Shown here: piece by piece, positions 19,395 to 29,761 of the stretch
Numbering within the stretch: position 1 is the stretch's first letter
Layout of the letters: each line of letters starts with the position of its first letter
Source: Nitrospirales bacterium
GTDB taxonomy: Bacteria; Nitrospirota; Nitrospiria; Nitrospirales; UBA8639
Direction: 5' to 3'
Length of the DNA stretch: 32,456 nt
Assembly: GCA_022824735.1 (NCBI GenBank)
Contig: JAJDZI010000045.1
Location: 1-32,456 of the forward strand
Notes under the pieces: generated by a model
What the model was told of the DNA's origin: nothing
The model's input: only the letters and a program-made list of their open reading frames with translations
Database searches by the model: none
Made by a program: the position numbers and the translations under genes

Positions 19395-19423
19395 ATGCTA
19401 CTCATCCCGTTGCAAGATGTCAA
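19395..19423 (-). promoter_or_regulatory. Predicted sigma70-type promoter upstream of the exported-protein genes
   Basis: On the minus strand TTGACA - 17 nt - TAGCAT, about 160 nt upstream of the 19234 start codon. Confidence 0.35.
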
Positions 19424-19452
19424 GGGTCTTTCCAGAGAAAATTTTCGGGTTT

Positions 19453-20730
19453 TCACGCCTGCGCAAAAAATTTTTCTTGCAGGGGCTCAGGGGGCACGGG
19501 TCCCAATGCCGTCACGGACATTGCACCAAAATCCAAAAGCTCCCGGCCGATGGCCTGAACATCCTGCCCGGAAACGCGATCGATGGCAGACATAAGTTCC
19601 CGGAGGGACACGTACCGCCCTTGCGCGAGTTCATCCTTGGCCAATTTGTTCATCCGCCCATAGGTCCCTTCCAATCCCAGCATCAAGGTTCCCTTGAGCT
19701 GGTTTTTGGTTCGCTCCAATTCTTGGGGGGCGATCTCGCGTTTCTGCAATTTTTTGATTTCCCGGCAGACGACGTCCAGCACCGAGGGCGCCTCTTTGGC
19801 CCCGCTCGCCGCATAAATGGTCAGCACCCCTCCGTCCGAAAAGCTCGACAATTGCGAATAGATCGTATACGCCAAACCGCGTTTCTCCCGAATTTCCTGG
19901 AAGAGCCGGGAACTCATCCCTCCTCCGAGCAGGGCGTTCAGGATATGGGCCGCGTACCGGGCCGGATGCGCCACGGGCAACCCCTTGAATCCCAGACAGA
20001 GATGGACTTGCTCCAATTGTTTGTGATGGACCACGATCCCTCCCCGAACACGGGGCGGTTTCTGCCGTTGCCCGCCATTTCCATCACAACCGGCGGCCTT
20101 CCACGTTCCAAATGCGGCCCGGACCAGGGCCTCGACTTTCTTCACCTCGAAATTCCCCGCCACGGCAATCACGGTTTTCTCCGGACGATAGTGTTCTTCC
20201 AGATAGCGAAGCAGGTCGCGTCGCTGCATGCGCTTCATGGTGGCCTGATCCCCCAGGATCGACCGCCCCAGGGGATGTCCCCGTAACACCTGCTTGGCAT
20301 GCAGTTCCTGCACGAAATCTTCCGGGTCGTCCCGAACCATTCGGATTTCCTCCAGCACGACCTGTTTTTCCCGTTCGATCTCCTTGCGGTCAAAACGGGA
20401 GTGATAAAACACGTCGGCCAATAAATCGATCGCCTGCCCGATTTGTTGGTCCAAGACCTTGATGTACAGGGTGGTGGTTTCATGGGTGGTAAAGGCATTC
20501 ATCTCTCCACCCAGGCTGTCGATTTCGTGCGAAATCTGCGTCGCAGACCGGCGGCGCGTGCCTTTGAACATCATGTGTTCGAGAAAGTGGGCAAACCCCT
20601 TCTGCCGGGGCCCTTCATCCCTGGTGCCGACGCGTTCCCACACACTGACGGCAACGGACTTGAGGGACGGCATCCGTTCCATCACCACACGAACGCCGTT
20701 ATCGAGGACAAGTTTACGCGTCCAAGTCAT
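19453..20730 (-). CDS. M16-family zinc metallopeptidase (processing-peptidase-like)
   Basis: 425-aa ORF with HXXEH motif AHFLEHMMFKGTRRR, and GLAYTIYSQLSSFSDGGVLTIYA; downstream of pnp as in many bacteria. Confidence 0.93.
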   Translation of the reverse strand: MTWTRKLVLDNGVRVVMERMPSLKSVAVSVWERVGTRDEGPRQKGFAHFLEHMMFKGTRRRSATQISHEIDSLGGEMNAFTTHETTTLYIKVLDQQIGQAIDLLADVFYHSRFDRKEIEREKQVVLEEIRMVRDDPEDFVQELHAKQVLRGHPLGRSILGDQATMKRMQRRDLLRYLEEHYRPEKTVIAVAGNFEVKKVEALVRAAFGTWKAAGCDGNGGQRQKPPRVRGGIVVHHKQLEQVHLCLGFKGLPVAHPARYAAHILNALLGGGMSSRLFQEIREKRGLAYTIYSQLSSFSDGGVLTIYAASGAKEAPSVLDVVCREIKKLQKREIAPQELERTKNQLKGTLMLGLEGTYGRMNKLAKDELAQGRYVSLRELMSAIDRVSGQDVQAIGRELLDFGAMSVTALGPVPPEPLQEKFFAQA

Positions 20731-20779
20731 GTTTTCGCTACCAGGGATTAGAGTGGGAAACGTGTCAAAGAATAATTTG

Positions 20780-22882
20780 CTAGGACGCGGCAGAAGACTG
20801 TTCCGATTCTGCCAACGCCTCTTTTCGGCTCAGACGAATTTTGCCCTGCTTGTCGATTTCCAGGACCTTGACCATGACCTGTTCCCCTTCCGCCAGTTCA
20901 TCGGCCACGGATTTGACGCGATGCTCGGCTAATTGGGAAATATGCACCAAGCCGTCGATGTTGGGTAAAATCTCGACGAAGGCGCCAAAATCGACGATCT
21001 TCCGGACGGTCCCGAGGTAGGTTTTCCCCACGACCGCTTCCTCCGTCAACCGGTTGATCATGTCAATGGCCTGCCGGGCCGACGATTCGTCCACCGACGC
21101 AATCGTCACCAGGCCCGTATCATCGACGTTGACCTTGACTCCGCATTCCGCAATGATGCCGCGGATGACTTTCCCGCCCGGTCCGATAACGTCCCGAATC
21201 TTGTCCGTTTTGATTTGAATCGTATAAATGCGAGGAGCATGGGGCGCCAGGGATTCCCGTGGCGATGAGAGCGAGCCCTCCATTTTCTCCAGAATGTGGA
21301 GCCGGCCGACCCGGGCTTGTTCGAGGGCCTGCCTCATCAACTCGATCGTGATCCCCTCGATTTTGATGTCCATCTGGAGCGCGGTGACGCCCGTTCGGGT
21401 CCCCGTCACTTTGAAATCCATGTCGCCCAGGTGATCTTCGAGTCCCAGAATATCCGACAGGATCAGGACCCGGTCGCCTTCTTTGATGAGCCCCATGGCA
21501 ATACCCGCCACGGGTTCCTTGATGGGCACACCGGCATCCATCATGGCCAGGGTGCCCCCACAGACCGTCGCCATGGAGGAGGAGCCGTTGGATTCCAAAA
21601 TGTCCGACACGATGCGAATGGTATAGGGAAAGGTCTCCTTGTCCGGCAGCACCGACGTCAGCGCGCGCGCCGCCAGTTTTCCATGTCCGACTTCGCGTCG
21701 ACCGGGCGACCGCAACGGCCGGGCTTCCCCCACGCTGAACGGAGGGAAATTGTAATGGAGCATGAAATTGCGGAAATATTCCCCCTCAAGGGCATCGATA
21801 CGCTGCTCATCCTCCGAGGTCCCCAACGTGACCACGGACAGGCTTTGGGTTTCCCCCCTGGTGAACAGGGCGGAGCCGTGCGTCCGCGGCAACAGACTCG
21901 TTTCGCACGTAATGGGCCGGATATCGGTCGGACCCCGGCCATCGGCGCGGATCTGTTTTTCCAAAATCATCTCGCGGACTTCACGATATTCCACGTCATG
22001 ATAGACCTCTTTGACCTGCCGGCTGCGCACCGGGTCCTCGTCACCGAGCTTGTCGACTGCCTCGGACAGGATCTGGTCCAATCGCTCTTGCCGGTCGGTT
22101 TTGTTGGCGATGAGTACGGCTTCCCGAACCGGGCCGGCCACCAATTCGCAGACCTGCCGTTCCAGGGCCTCGTCGACCGGCTCCACCGGCACCACCCGCT
22201 TGGGCCGTCCCGCCAATCCCTGTAACTCCACGATTTTGACCACGATCTTCTTGATTTCCGAATGGGCCAACGCCAATGCCTCCAGGAACACGGACTCGGA
22301 CAGCCCACTCGCCCCGGCTTCCACCATCAGGATCGCATCCTGGGTGCCGGCGACCACCAAATCGAGTTCGCTGTTCTGGAGTTCCTGCATACTGGGGTTG
22401 ACCACGAATTGGCCGTTTACGCGGCCGATCCTGACACCGGCCAACGGGCCGGAAAAAGGAATATCCGAGATTGAGAGCGCGGCGGAGGCAGCCGTGATGC
22501 CCACCACTTCCGAGGTCATCGAGTGATCCACGGAGAGCACGGACGCAATGACTTGTGTCTCATAATAAAAACGCTCCATGATCAGTGGGCGAATCGGCCG
22601 GTCAATGAGCCGGCTCGTCAGGGTTTCTTTTTCCGACGGAGCCCCTTCCCGCTTGAAATACCCCCCAGGAATTTTTCCGGCCGAATAGGCCTTTTCCTGA
22701 TAATTGACGGTGAGCGGCAAAAAATCCGTGTCCGGCTTCAACGTCTTGGACGCCACGGCCGTCGCCAAAACCACGGTGTCTCCATAGGAGGCCAAGACAG
22801 CCCCATCGGCCAGTTTGGCCATTCGCCCTGTCTCCAACCTCAACGTCCGTCCCGCGATCTCCATTTCAACTGCTTGTACCAT
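20780..22882 (-). CDS. pnp: Polyribonucleotide nucleotidyltransferase (PNPase)
   Basis: 700-aa ORF; GKIPGGYFKREGAPSEKETLTSRLIDRPIRPL, KH segment IGPGGKVIRGI, S1 domain FGAFVEILPNIDGLVHISQLAEHRV. Confidence 0.98.
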   Translation of the reverse strand: MVQAVEMEIAGRTLRLETGRMAKLADGAVLASYGDTVVLATAVASKTLKPDTDFLPLTVNYQEKAYSAGKIPGGYFKREGAPSEKETLTSRLIDRPIRPLIMERFYYETQVIASVLSVDHSMTSEVVGITAASAALSISDIPFSGPLAGVRIGRVNGQFVVNPSMQELQNSELDLVVAGTQDAILMVEAGASGLSESVFLEALALAHSEIKKIVVKIVELQGLAGRPKRVVPVEPVDEALERQVCELVAGPVREAVLIANKTDRQERLDQILSEAVDKLGDEDPVRSRQVKEVYHDVEYREVREMILEKQIRADGRGPTDIRPITCETSLLPRTHGSALFTRGETQSLSVVTLGTSEDEQRIDALEGEYFRNFMLHYNFPPFSVGEARPLRSPGRREVGHGKLAARALTSVLPDKETFPYTIRIVSDILESNGSSSMATVCGGTLAMMDAGVPIKEPVAGIAMGLIKEGDRVLILSDILGLEDHLGDMDFKVTGTRTGVTALQMDIKIEGITIELMRQALEQARVGRLHILEKMEGSLSSPRESLAPHAPRIYTIQIKTDKIRDVIGPGGKVIRGIIAECGVKVNVDDTGLVTIASVDESSARQAIDMINRLTEEAVVGKTYLGTVRKIVDFGAFVEILPNIDGLVHISQLAEHRVKSVADELAEGEQVMVKVLEIDKQGKIRLSRKEALAESEQSSAAS

Positions 22883-22952
22883 GTACTTCTCTCCTTTTTG
22901 CCTTTTGCCCTTTGCCTTCTGACCTTCTTCGCGCCCGTCACGAAACGGCGCG

Positions 22953-23225
22953 TTATTTCCGCAGCCCTAATTTGCCAAGCAGGGCTCGATAGCGCCCGAC
23001 GTCTTTGCGATGCAAATAATCCAACAACCGCCGGCGCAGGCTCACCATTTTCAGCAGCCCGTGTCGCGAATGATGATCTTTTTTATGCGTGCGCAAATGG
23101 TCGGTCAAATAGGTGATGCGGTTCGTCAACAAGGCAATTTGCACCTCCGACGAACCCGTATCACATTCATGAGCGCGATGGCGCTCTACGATATCCGATT
23201 TTGCTTCCTTGATTGCTGCCACCAT
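22953..23225 (-). CDS. rpsO: 30S ribosomal protein S15
   Basis: 90-aa [53 protein letters not shown]. Confidence 0.98.
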   Translation of the reverse strand: MVAAIKEAKSDIVERHRAHECDTGSSEVQIALLTNRITYLTDHLRTHKKDHHSRHGLLKMVSLRRRLLDYLHRKDVGRYRALLGKLGLRK

Positions 23226-23243
23226 ACCAATCTCCTTTACGTT

Positions 23244-24239
23244 TTATGACGTCTCAGTAAACACTTTGACCATCCGTACTTGATGTTTTGTCGCATACGA
23301 CGTTGATGGAGCCCATTTGCCGAGGGCCAGCAATCGTCCCATATCGTCTTTCACCCGGATCAACGTCTCGACGGAGGCCTCTCGACGATCCTCAGACCAG
23401 AGGTCCGCGTCCGAAACGGGCATCCCATTCAAGACCTTCCCGACCATGGACGGCTCAACGACCACGAACGGAAGGTCGGCCAACGCTTCATCGAGACTCA
23501 GAAACACTCCCGGGTGCTCGAACAGGTCTTCGACGCGTCCGACGTCGTCAAGCGGCCACGCCCGATCGAGGTGAAACGGTCCCACGCGACTGCGAGTCAA
23601 TTGGCTCAGGTGCCCCCCCACCCCCAGTGCCCCGCCGATATCCGCGCATAGAGTGCGAATGTACGTGCCCTTGGAACAACGAACCCGAAGCGTGACGTAG
23701 GGCAGGGACAACGTCAGGACCTCAATGTGATGAATGGTCACGGGCCGTGCCTGACGCTCAACGGTTTTGCCTGCGCGAGCCGCTTTATACAGCGGTTGTC
23801 CCCCGATTTTAACCGCCGAATACATAGGCGGTACCTGCTGCTGTTCACCGCAAAATTGCGCAACTGCCTCGCGAACGGTTTCCGGACTGAGCCCGTGGAC
23901 GGGACATTCCCGCACAATGTCCCCCGCGGCGTCCTGAGTCGTGGTCTCTCGCCCCAGACACAAGACGGCCTCGTATTCCTTATCCCAATGCACAAGCAAG
24001 GCCGAGAGCCTCGTCCCTTGCCCTAGCAGGACGGGCAGCACACCGGTGGCTTCGGGATCCAATGTTCCCGCATGCCCGACCTTACGGACCTGGAGAAGGC
24101 GGCGAACCTTGGCCACGACGTCGTGCGACGTCCACCCGGCAGGCTTCGAGACGTTCAGCACGCCATGCGGCGCAGCCGGCGCCACCTGACCGGGAGAACG
24201 ACCATCAAGACATTCCGTCATCATACCCGGCCCTCTCAC
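23244..24239 (-). CDS. truB: tRNA pseudouridine(55) synthase
   Basis: GVLNVSKPAGWTSHDVVAKVRRLL ... VGHAGTLDPEATGVLPVLLG with catalytic Asp. The start could be internal (MTECLDG). Confidence 0.96.
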   Translation of the reverse strand: MRGPGMMTECLDGRSPGQVAPAAPHGVLNVSKPAGWTSHDVVAKVRRLLQVRKVGHAGTLDPEATGVLPVLLGQGTRLSALLVHWDKEYEAVLCLGRETTTQDAAGDIVRECPVHGLSPETVREAVAQFCGEQQQVPPMYSAVKIGGQPLYKAARAGKTVERQARPVTIHHIEVLTLSLPYVTLRVRCSKGTYIRTLCADIGGALGVGGHLSQLTRSRVGPFHLDRAWPLDDVGRVEDLFEHPGVFLSLDEALADLPFVVVEPSMVGKVLNGMPVSDADLWSEDRREASVETLIRVKDDMGRLLALGKWAPSTSYATKHQVRMVKVFTETS

Positions 24240-24260
24240 CCGGATTCATCCCAACCGCTC

Positions 24261-24644
24261 TCAATCAGAGGTTCCTGTACGCTCCGATTCATCCTCAGGA
24301 AACACGGCATCAAGAAGCCGGTCGATCTTGTCTCCCCGTGAGCCGCTCGAGTCGAACCAGAATGACACCTCCGGCGTATAGCGCAATTCCAAGCGCCGGC
24401 CCAATTCCAACCGGACGAAGCCGGACGCATGGTCGAGCATCTTACGGGCAGCTTCCACTTCGACGTGGTTCCCCAACAGAGACACGTAGACGTAGGCTTT
24501 CCGCAGATCGTTGTTCATCTCCACGTCGGTAACCGTCACAAACTTGAGCCGGGGATCCTTGCATTTTCTGGCAAGAATGTCCGCGACCTCCATCCTGACC
24601 TGATCAGCCACCCTGACCGATCGTTTATACGCCGGTTTCGACAC
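24261..24644 (-). CDS. rbfA: Ribosome-binding factor A
   Basis: 127-aa ORF; VADQVRMEVADILARKCKDPRLKFVTVTDVEMNNDLRKAYVYVS. Confidence 0.93.
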   Translation of the reverse strand: MSKPAYKRSVRVADQVRMEVADILARKCKDPRLKFVTVTDVEMNNDLRKAYVYVSLLGNHVEVEAARKMLDHASGFVRLELGRRLELRYTPEVSFWFDSSGSRGDKIDRLLDAVFPEDESERTGTSD

Positions 24645-24667
24645 GACACTCGCGCCTCTTCTCGTCC

Positions 24668-24949
24668 CTACAAGAGTTCGATGCGAAAATCGAGCAACTC
24701 CAACGTCGGAGTGGCTCGAATCATATTCATCGCCTGATCGAGAACCCGGTTCACGTGACTCGATTCATTCGCAATACAGGCAATGCCCAACACGGATCGT
24801 TGCCACAGATCATGATCGCCAAGTTCGGCCACCGACACCTTGAACGTCCTGCACAGACGGGCTTTGAGGCTGGACAGAATCTGACGTTTCGATTTCAGCG
24901 AATGCCCTTCGGGAAAATGCAATTCTATCCGGCAAACTCCGACCACCAT
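24668..24949 (-). CDS. DUF503 (YlxP-like) protein
   Basis: 93-aa ORF; VVGVCRIELHFPEGHSLKSKRQILSSLKARL typical of DUF503, in the conserved infB-rbfA context. Confidence 0.9.
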   Translation of the reverse strand: MVVGVCRIELHFPEGHSLKSKRQILSSLKARLCRTFKVSVAELGDHDLWQRSVLGIACIANESSHVNRVLDQAMNMIRATPTLELLDFRIELL

Positions 24950-24965
24950 CTGTTTTCAGCACGGC

Positions 24966-27518
24966 TCACAACTTGGCCGTCTCTTTGTCAAAGACGTACG
25001 CTTCAATCACGTCGCCGGCTTTAATGTCATTGAAATTTTCGATGCCGATCCCGCACTCATACCCTTGGTGCACTTCCCGGACGTCGTCTTTAAAGCGCCG
25101 CAATGAGCCCAATTTCCCTTCATAGACGACCACGCTGTCCCGCAACAAGCGAACGCCCTCACTCGCGCGGGCAATATGCCCATTCGTCACGTAACAGCCT
25201 GCGATCGAGCCGACTTTGGGAATCGAAAAGACCTGTCGAACCTCCGCGCGTCCCAATACGCGTTCCGTAAAGGTCGGATCCAGCAAACCTTCGGCCGCAG
25301 CTTTGACGTCGGCGAGCGCATTGTAAATGATGGTATGGAGCCGGACTTCCACGCCCTCGCGTTCAGCGAGCGCCGTGGCTTTAGGGTCCGGACGAACGTG
25401 GAATCCAACCACCAGCGCCTTCGACGCGGACGCCAGCAACACGTCCGATTCGGTAATGCCTCCCACGCCTCGATGAATAATCTGCACCTTGACGCTTTCG
25501 GAGGAAATTTTGGCGATGGATTCGCACAGGGCCCCGACCGACCCTTGCGCATCCGCTTTCACCAACACCGCCAGTTCTTTTCTGTCCGACTCCTGGCCGT
25601 GAGCAAACAGCGCGTCCAACGTGAGCCGGCTCGGGCCGGTCCCAAGCTCCGCCGTACGCCGCTTTTGATGCCGGGACTCGGCAATCTCCCTGGCCACCCG
25701 CTCATCTTTGACCACGACCAATTGATCGCCGGCCGCCGGTAACCCTAACAAGCCGATCACCTCCACGGGAGTGGAAGGTCCGGCCTCACGCGCTTTCTTT
25801 CCGTCGTGTGATACCAGTGCCCGGACGCGGCCGCTGGTCGCTCCGACCACGTACGCGGCTCCGACCGTCAACGTTCCACTTTGGACCAGAACGGTGGCCA
25901 CGGGACCGCGACCCCGATCCAACTTGGCTTCCAACACGACTCCCTTCGTGGGCTGGGTGAGATCCGTCTTCAACTCCATAACCTCGGCTTGCAGCAACAA
26001 CATCTCCAATAACGTGTCCAATCCCTGTTTTTCCTTCGCCGACACTTCCACGTAGATCGTCTGTCCGCCCCAGGATTCGGGAACGAGCCCCTGTTCCGAC
26101 AGGCCCTGCTTGATTCGATCCGGATTGGCGCCGGGTTTGTCGATTTTGTTGACGGCCACCACGATGGGGACCCCGGCGGCCTGCGCATGATTCGCGGCCT
26201 CGAGCGTTTGCGGCATGACGCCGTCATCCGCGGCAACCACCAAAACCACAATATCGGTGACTTGCGCCCCGCGCGCCCTCATGGCCGTAAACGCTTCGTG
26301 ACCGGGGGTATCCAGAAAGGTCACGCTTTTCTCCCCGACCTGCACGGAATAGGCCCCGATATGTTGCGTGATGCCGCCGGCTTCCTGTTGCGTCACCTTG
26401 GTCTGACGAATGGCATCGAGCAACGACGTTTTCCCATGATCCACGTGCCCCATAATCGTGACCACCGGAGCCCGGGACGCAAATTGCGACTCGGTCGCCG
26501 GCTCAAGCATTTCTTCCAGCAATGCCTCACCCTCTTTTTCCGTCTGAATCTCAACTTGGATCCCGAGTCCTTCGGCAATCAGCACACCGGCATCCAGATT
26601 CATGGGTTGATTCAGCGTGAGGCCGATGCCCATTTCCATCAATTTGCGTATCACGTCCGCCGCCCGGATTCCCAAGTGTTCCGCAAATTCCTTGACCGTC
26701 ATGCCCGATGACAATTTGACGGTCTTTCGTCTGGGTTTCGTGATTTCGGTCGGCGTGGCAGAAGGAACGTGTCGAGCGCGTTCTTCCCGCCTGAGGGTGG
26801 GAAGGGGACGAAGATCCTGCCAGCGAGCCGCATCTTCATAGATCTCGGCAAAGAGGTCTTCGTCACGCGGTTTCCCGGCTTTCCGGCCCTTTTTGGGTTT
26901 CTCTTCTTCCTTGACCTTTTTGGGCTCATCCGCCGTTTGTTGAGGTTGAGCGGTGACCGGTTCGCCGGTCGCAACAGGCGCGGCCTTGTCTTCGATTGAC
27001 GGGACAACGTCGGGGAGCGCCGCTTCAGCGGCCAAGGCCTGAGATATGGCTGCAACTTCGGGCGGCTCATCAATCACGTCCGCCGGTTCAGGGGGTTCGC
27101 TCCTGGCAATCACGGAGCCGATGCCGTCCCCAAGAGACGTTTCTTCTGCCACGGTCTCGGAGTCGGAAGAAGGGAGGATTTCTGCTTTTCGTCGCTTGAT
27201 TAAAATGTGTTTTTTCTCGGGTTTACGAACCTCCTCTTCCGCAGCCTTTTCCTTTTCCCGAGCAGCTTGGCTACGCGTCTTGGCCGGCGAAGTCGCCGGG
27301 GCTTTTGCGGTTTTGCCCGGTTTGTACGATCCGGTTGCCTTCTTCCGTACCGGGGTCTGCGGGTCTGCCTTACCCGAAAGCGCTTTCAAGGCTTTCTGGA
27401 GATCCTCCTCACTCAAGGCATTGCTATGGGAGGAGACCGCAATTCCCAATTTGCCCAGTTCGGCAATCAGGACCTTGCTTTCCTTGCCCAGCTTTTTGGC
27501 TAATTCATAGACTCGCAT
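24966..27518 (-). CDS. infB: Translation initiation factor IF-2
   Basis: 850-aa [28 protein letters not shown] domain, [26 protein letters not shown]-terminal IF2N segment. Confidence 0.98.
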   Translation of the reverse strand: MRVYELAKKLGKESKVLIAELGKLGIAVSSHSNALSEEDLQKALKALSGKADPQTPVRKKATGSYKPGKTAKAPATSPAKTRSQAAREKEKAAEEEVRKPEKKHILIKRRKAEILPSSDSETVAEETSLGDGIGSVIARSEPPEPADVIDEPPEVAAISQALAAEAALPDVVPSIEDKAAPVATGEPVTAQPQQTADEPKKVKEEEKPKKGRKAGKPRDEDLFAEIYEDAARWQDLRPLPTLRREERARHVPSATPTEITKPRRKTVKLSSGMTVKEFAEHLGIRAADVIRKLMEMGIGLTLNQPMNLDAGVLIAEGLGIQVEIQTEKEGEALLEEMLEPATESQFASRAPVVTIMGHVDHGKTSLLDAIRQTKVTQQEAGGITQHIGAYSVQVGEKSVTFLDTPGHEAFTAMRARGAQVTDIVVLVVAADDGVMPQTLEAANHAQAAGVPIVVAVNKIDKPGANPDRIKQGLSEQGLVPESWGGQTIYVEVSAKEKQGLDTLLEMLLLQAEVMELKTDLTQPTKGVVLEAKLDRGRGPVATVLVQSGTLTVGAAYVVGATSGRVRALVSHDGKKAREAGPSTPVEVIGLLGLPAAGDQLVVVKDERVAREIAESRHQKRRTAELGTGPSRLTLDALFAHGQESDRKELAVLVKADAQGSVGALCESIAKISSESVKVQIIHRGVGGITESDVLLASASKALVVGFHVRPDPKATALAEREGVEVRLHTIIYNALADVKAAAEGLLDPTFTERVLGRAEVRQVFSIPKVGSIAGCYVTNGHIARASEGVRLLRDSVVVYEGKLGSLRRFKDDVREVHQGYECGIGIENFNDIKAGDVIEAYVFDKETAKL

Positions 27519-27527
27519 CGTGATTCG

Positions 27528-28742
27528 TTACGCGGACGCTTCCCCGGATTCAACCGTCTCTCCGGACGCCACCTCAGACGCTTCATTCGTTGCCCCGTCA
27601 CCCGCCAGGCTTGACAACGGTTTTTCAGCGCCGGTCTCGTGTCCCTGTTGCGCCGCGGTTTCCTCGGCCAAGGCGGCTTTGATTTCCCGTTCCCGCTCGA
27701 GTTTTTCTTTTTCATACTCGCTGACGCTGATGATGTCGATTTTCCATCCGGTCAACTTGGCGGCAAGGCGGACGTTTTGCCCGTTTTTGCCGATGGCCAA
27801 CGATAATTGTGAATCCGCCACCACGACCAGGGCCGCCTTTTTCTCCTCGTCGATGCCGACTTTCTCGATGGAGGCCGGATTCAACGCTTCGCCGATAAAC
27901 ACACGAGGGTCCGTCGTCCACGGGATGATGTCGATCTTTTCTCCTTTGAGTTCCCGCACGATGGCCTGAACGCGGGAACCCTTAATTCCCACACAGGCGC
28001 CGACCGGGTCCACCGCTTTATCCTTGGAGAACACCGCGATTTTGGTTCGATCCCCGGGTTCACGCACGACCCCTTTAATTTCCAGAATTTTTTCCGTGAC
28101 CTCCGGCACCTCCAACTGAAAGAGTTTGACCACGAACTGCGGATGGGCTCGGGACAGGACCACCTGGACGTCTTTCGGGGTCCGGCGCACTTCCAACAAC
28201 AACGCCCGAACGCGATCGCCTCGCCGGTGAACCTCGCGGGGAATTTGTTCATGGACGGGCAGCACCGCCTCGGTCTTACCGATTTCCACCAGGTAATTCC
28301 GGCGCTCCTGTCCAAGGATGATCCCGTGCACCAACTCTCCTTCACGCTTCGAATATTCCCGCTCGACCGCCTCCCACGTGGCTTCCCGGACTTTTTGACA
28401 GATTACCTGTTTCGCCGCCTGCGCCGCGATCCGCCCGAATTCCTCGACGTCGATGAGCGAGCCGATCTCATCCCCCAATTCAGCTTCTCCATCAATGGCC
28501 CGCGCTTCATCCAGGGAAATCTGGGCATTGACATCGGTAATCTGGTCCGAGATGGTTTTCAATGACACGATGGAAATTTCCCCGGTTTCCGGATCAATTT
28601 GAACCTGGATATTCTCGTTGTTGCCATACCGTTTCTTTGCCGCAGTCAGCAGCGCAGATTCCACGGCCGCAAGCACCCGATATTTATCAATACCTTTTTC
28701 ACGTCCCACTTGTTCGATGACTGCCATCAGTTCACGCTTCAT
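27528..28742 (-). CDS. nusA: Transcription termination/antitermination protein NusA
   Basis: MKRELMAVIEQVGREKGIDKYRVLAAVESALLTAAKKRYG start; S1 and KH domains (CVGIKGSRVQAIVRELKGEKIDIIPW). ORF extends to 28916 but the internal ATG is preferred. Confidence 0.96.
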   Translation of the reverse strand: MKRELMAVIEQVGREKGIDKYRVLAAVESALLTAAKKRYGNNENIQVQIDPETGEISIVSLKTISDQITDVNAQISLDEARAIDGEAELGDEIGSLIDVEEFGRIAAQAAKQVICQKVREATWEAVEREYSKREGELVHGIILGQERRNYLVEIGKTEAVLPVHEQIPREVHRRGDRVRALLLEVRRTPKDVQVVLSRAHPQFVVKLFQLEVPEVTEKILEIKGVVREPGDRTKIAVFSKDKAVDPVGACVGIKGSRVQAIVRELKGEKIDIIPWTTDPRVFIGEALNPASIEKVGIDEEKKAALVVVADSQLSLAIGKNGQNVRLAAKLTGWKIDIISVSEYEKEKLEREREIKAALAEETAAQQGHETGAEKPLSSLAGDGATNEASEVASGETVESGEASA

Positions 28743-28806
28743 AACCGCCCCTCTTCGTGCTGACCAAGATTCGGCTGCATCATTCCCCCCATCCTCAAGT
28801 CCTCCG

Positions 28807-29280
28807 TTACCATTCGATTTCGCGTCTGGTCTGGGCAACGACATCCCATTCAAGAACCACCCGTCGAACCGTCCGGGATTTTCGCACCGGAACCTGCAGG
28901 GTAATGCCCCGGTCATCGACCTCGGTCAACTGACCGATCACCGTTCCCTTCCCTTGAACGGGGGTATGGACCTTGACTCGAATGTTCAGTCCAACCGCCT
29001 GATCATAGTCCTTTCGCTGCTTCAGCGGACGATCGAGACCCGGAGACGATACCTCGAGACGATAGGCGTGCGGAACCGGATCGGCCACGTCAAGCGCTCG
29101 CCCGAGTGAATGGTGAAACTGTTCGCAATCCTGAATCCCAACGCCTCCCTCTTTCTCCACAAACACCCGCACGATGGTCTTGGCTCCCTTGCCGTGACAC
29201 TCGACGTCGACAATGTCAAGGCGGAGGGCCTTGGCAATGGGCTCGGCAATACGCTGGACTTGGCTCTCCAGCCCGTTCAT
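28807..29280 (-). CDS. rimP: Ribosome maturation factor RimP
   Basis: 157-aa ORF; VDVECHGKGAKTIVRVFVEKEGGVGIQDCEQFHHSLGRALD, YRLEVSSPGLDRPLK. Confidence 0.95.
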   Translation of the reverse strand: MNGLESQVQRIAEPIAKALRLDIVDVECHGKGAKTIVRVFVEKEGGVGIQDCEQFHHSLGRALDVADPVPHAYRLEVSSPGLDRPLKQRKDYDQAVGLNIRVKVHTPVQGKGTVIGQLTEVDDRGITLQVPVRKSRTVRRVVLEWDVVAQTRREIEW

Positions 29281-29327
29281 ACCCGCAATTCCACGGCTTC
29301 CGGAATGATCTTGGAGAACAGCAGTGC

Positions 29328-29354
29328 AAAAAAAAGTGGGCTCCCGCCCACTTT
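29328..29354 (-). terminator. Intrinsic terminator between tRNA-Lys and rimP
   Basis: Minus strand AAAGTGGGC-GGGA-GCCCACTTTTTTTT: 9-bp stem and U run. Confidence 0.85.
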
Positions 29355-29431
29355 ACTGTCAAGACCTTAGCACTTTCCCTGACCGAAGGCAAGCGAGGCG
29401 TCTCGACGGAGGCTTGTCGCTTCGCCAAAAA

Positions 29432-29507
29432 TGGTGAGCCGCCTCGGGCTCGAACCGAGGGCCCTCGCCTTAAAAGGGCGATGCTCTACCAACTGAGCTA
29501 GCGGCTC
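29432..29507 (-). tRNA. tRNA-Lys (TTT anticodon), CCA encoded
   Basis: Reverse complement GAGCCGCTAGCTCAGTTGGTAGAGCA-TCGCC-CTTTTAA-GGCGA-...-CTCGG-TTCGAGC-CCGAG-GCGGCTC-A-CCA forms a full cloverleaf. Confidence 0.96.
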
Positions 29508-29664
29508 ACCTGCGCCGGATGCTAACAACCGGTCCCGGTGTTGTCAAACGCCCGAGCTTTACGGGCTGCGCCTTAGGGCCGTGATGGTCAAGCACGGACT
29601 TTGGAAAGGAACCTCTGATCCCCGATTAAGAACGTCGAGGACATGTTTATTGTGATAGCGGGAT

Positions 29665-29748
29665 GCAGGGCAAGGCGTCCCGGAGCGAAACCCGAAGCTT
29701 ATCAGACGAGATAGGTGAGGGTTGAGCGAGGACACAACGCAGCCCTGC
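29665..29748. repeat. Palindromic structured intergenic element
   Basis: Outer arms GCAGGGC (29665-29671) / GCCCTGC (29742-29748), flanked by CGGG/CCCG complementarity and further inner partial pairing (GCGTCC / GGACacaaCGC). Confidence 0.45.
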
Positions 29749-29761
29749 GCCCGATAGTACA

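Noticed and set aside
21296-22225. 309-aa plus-strand ORF
   Set aside because: Antisense to pnp; no recognisable motif.
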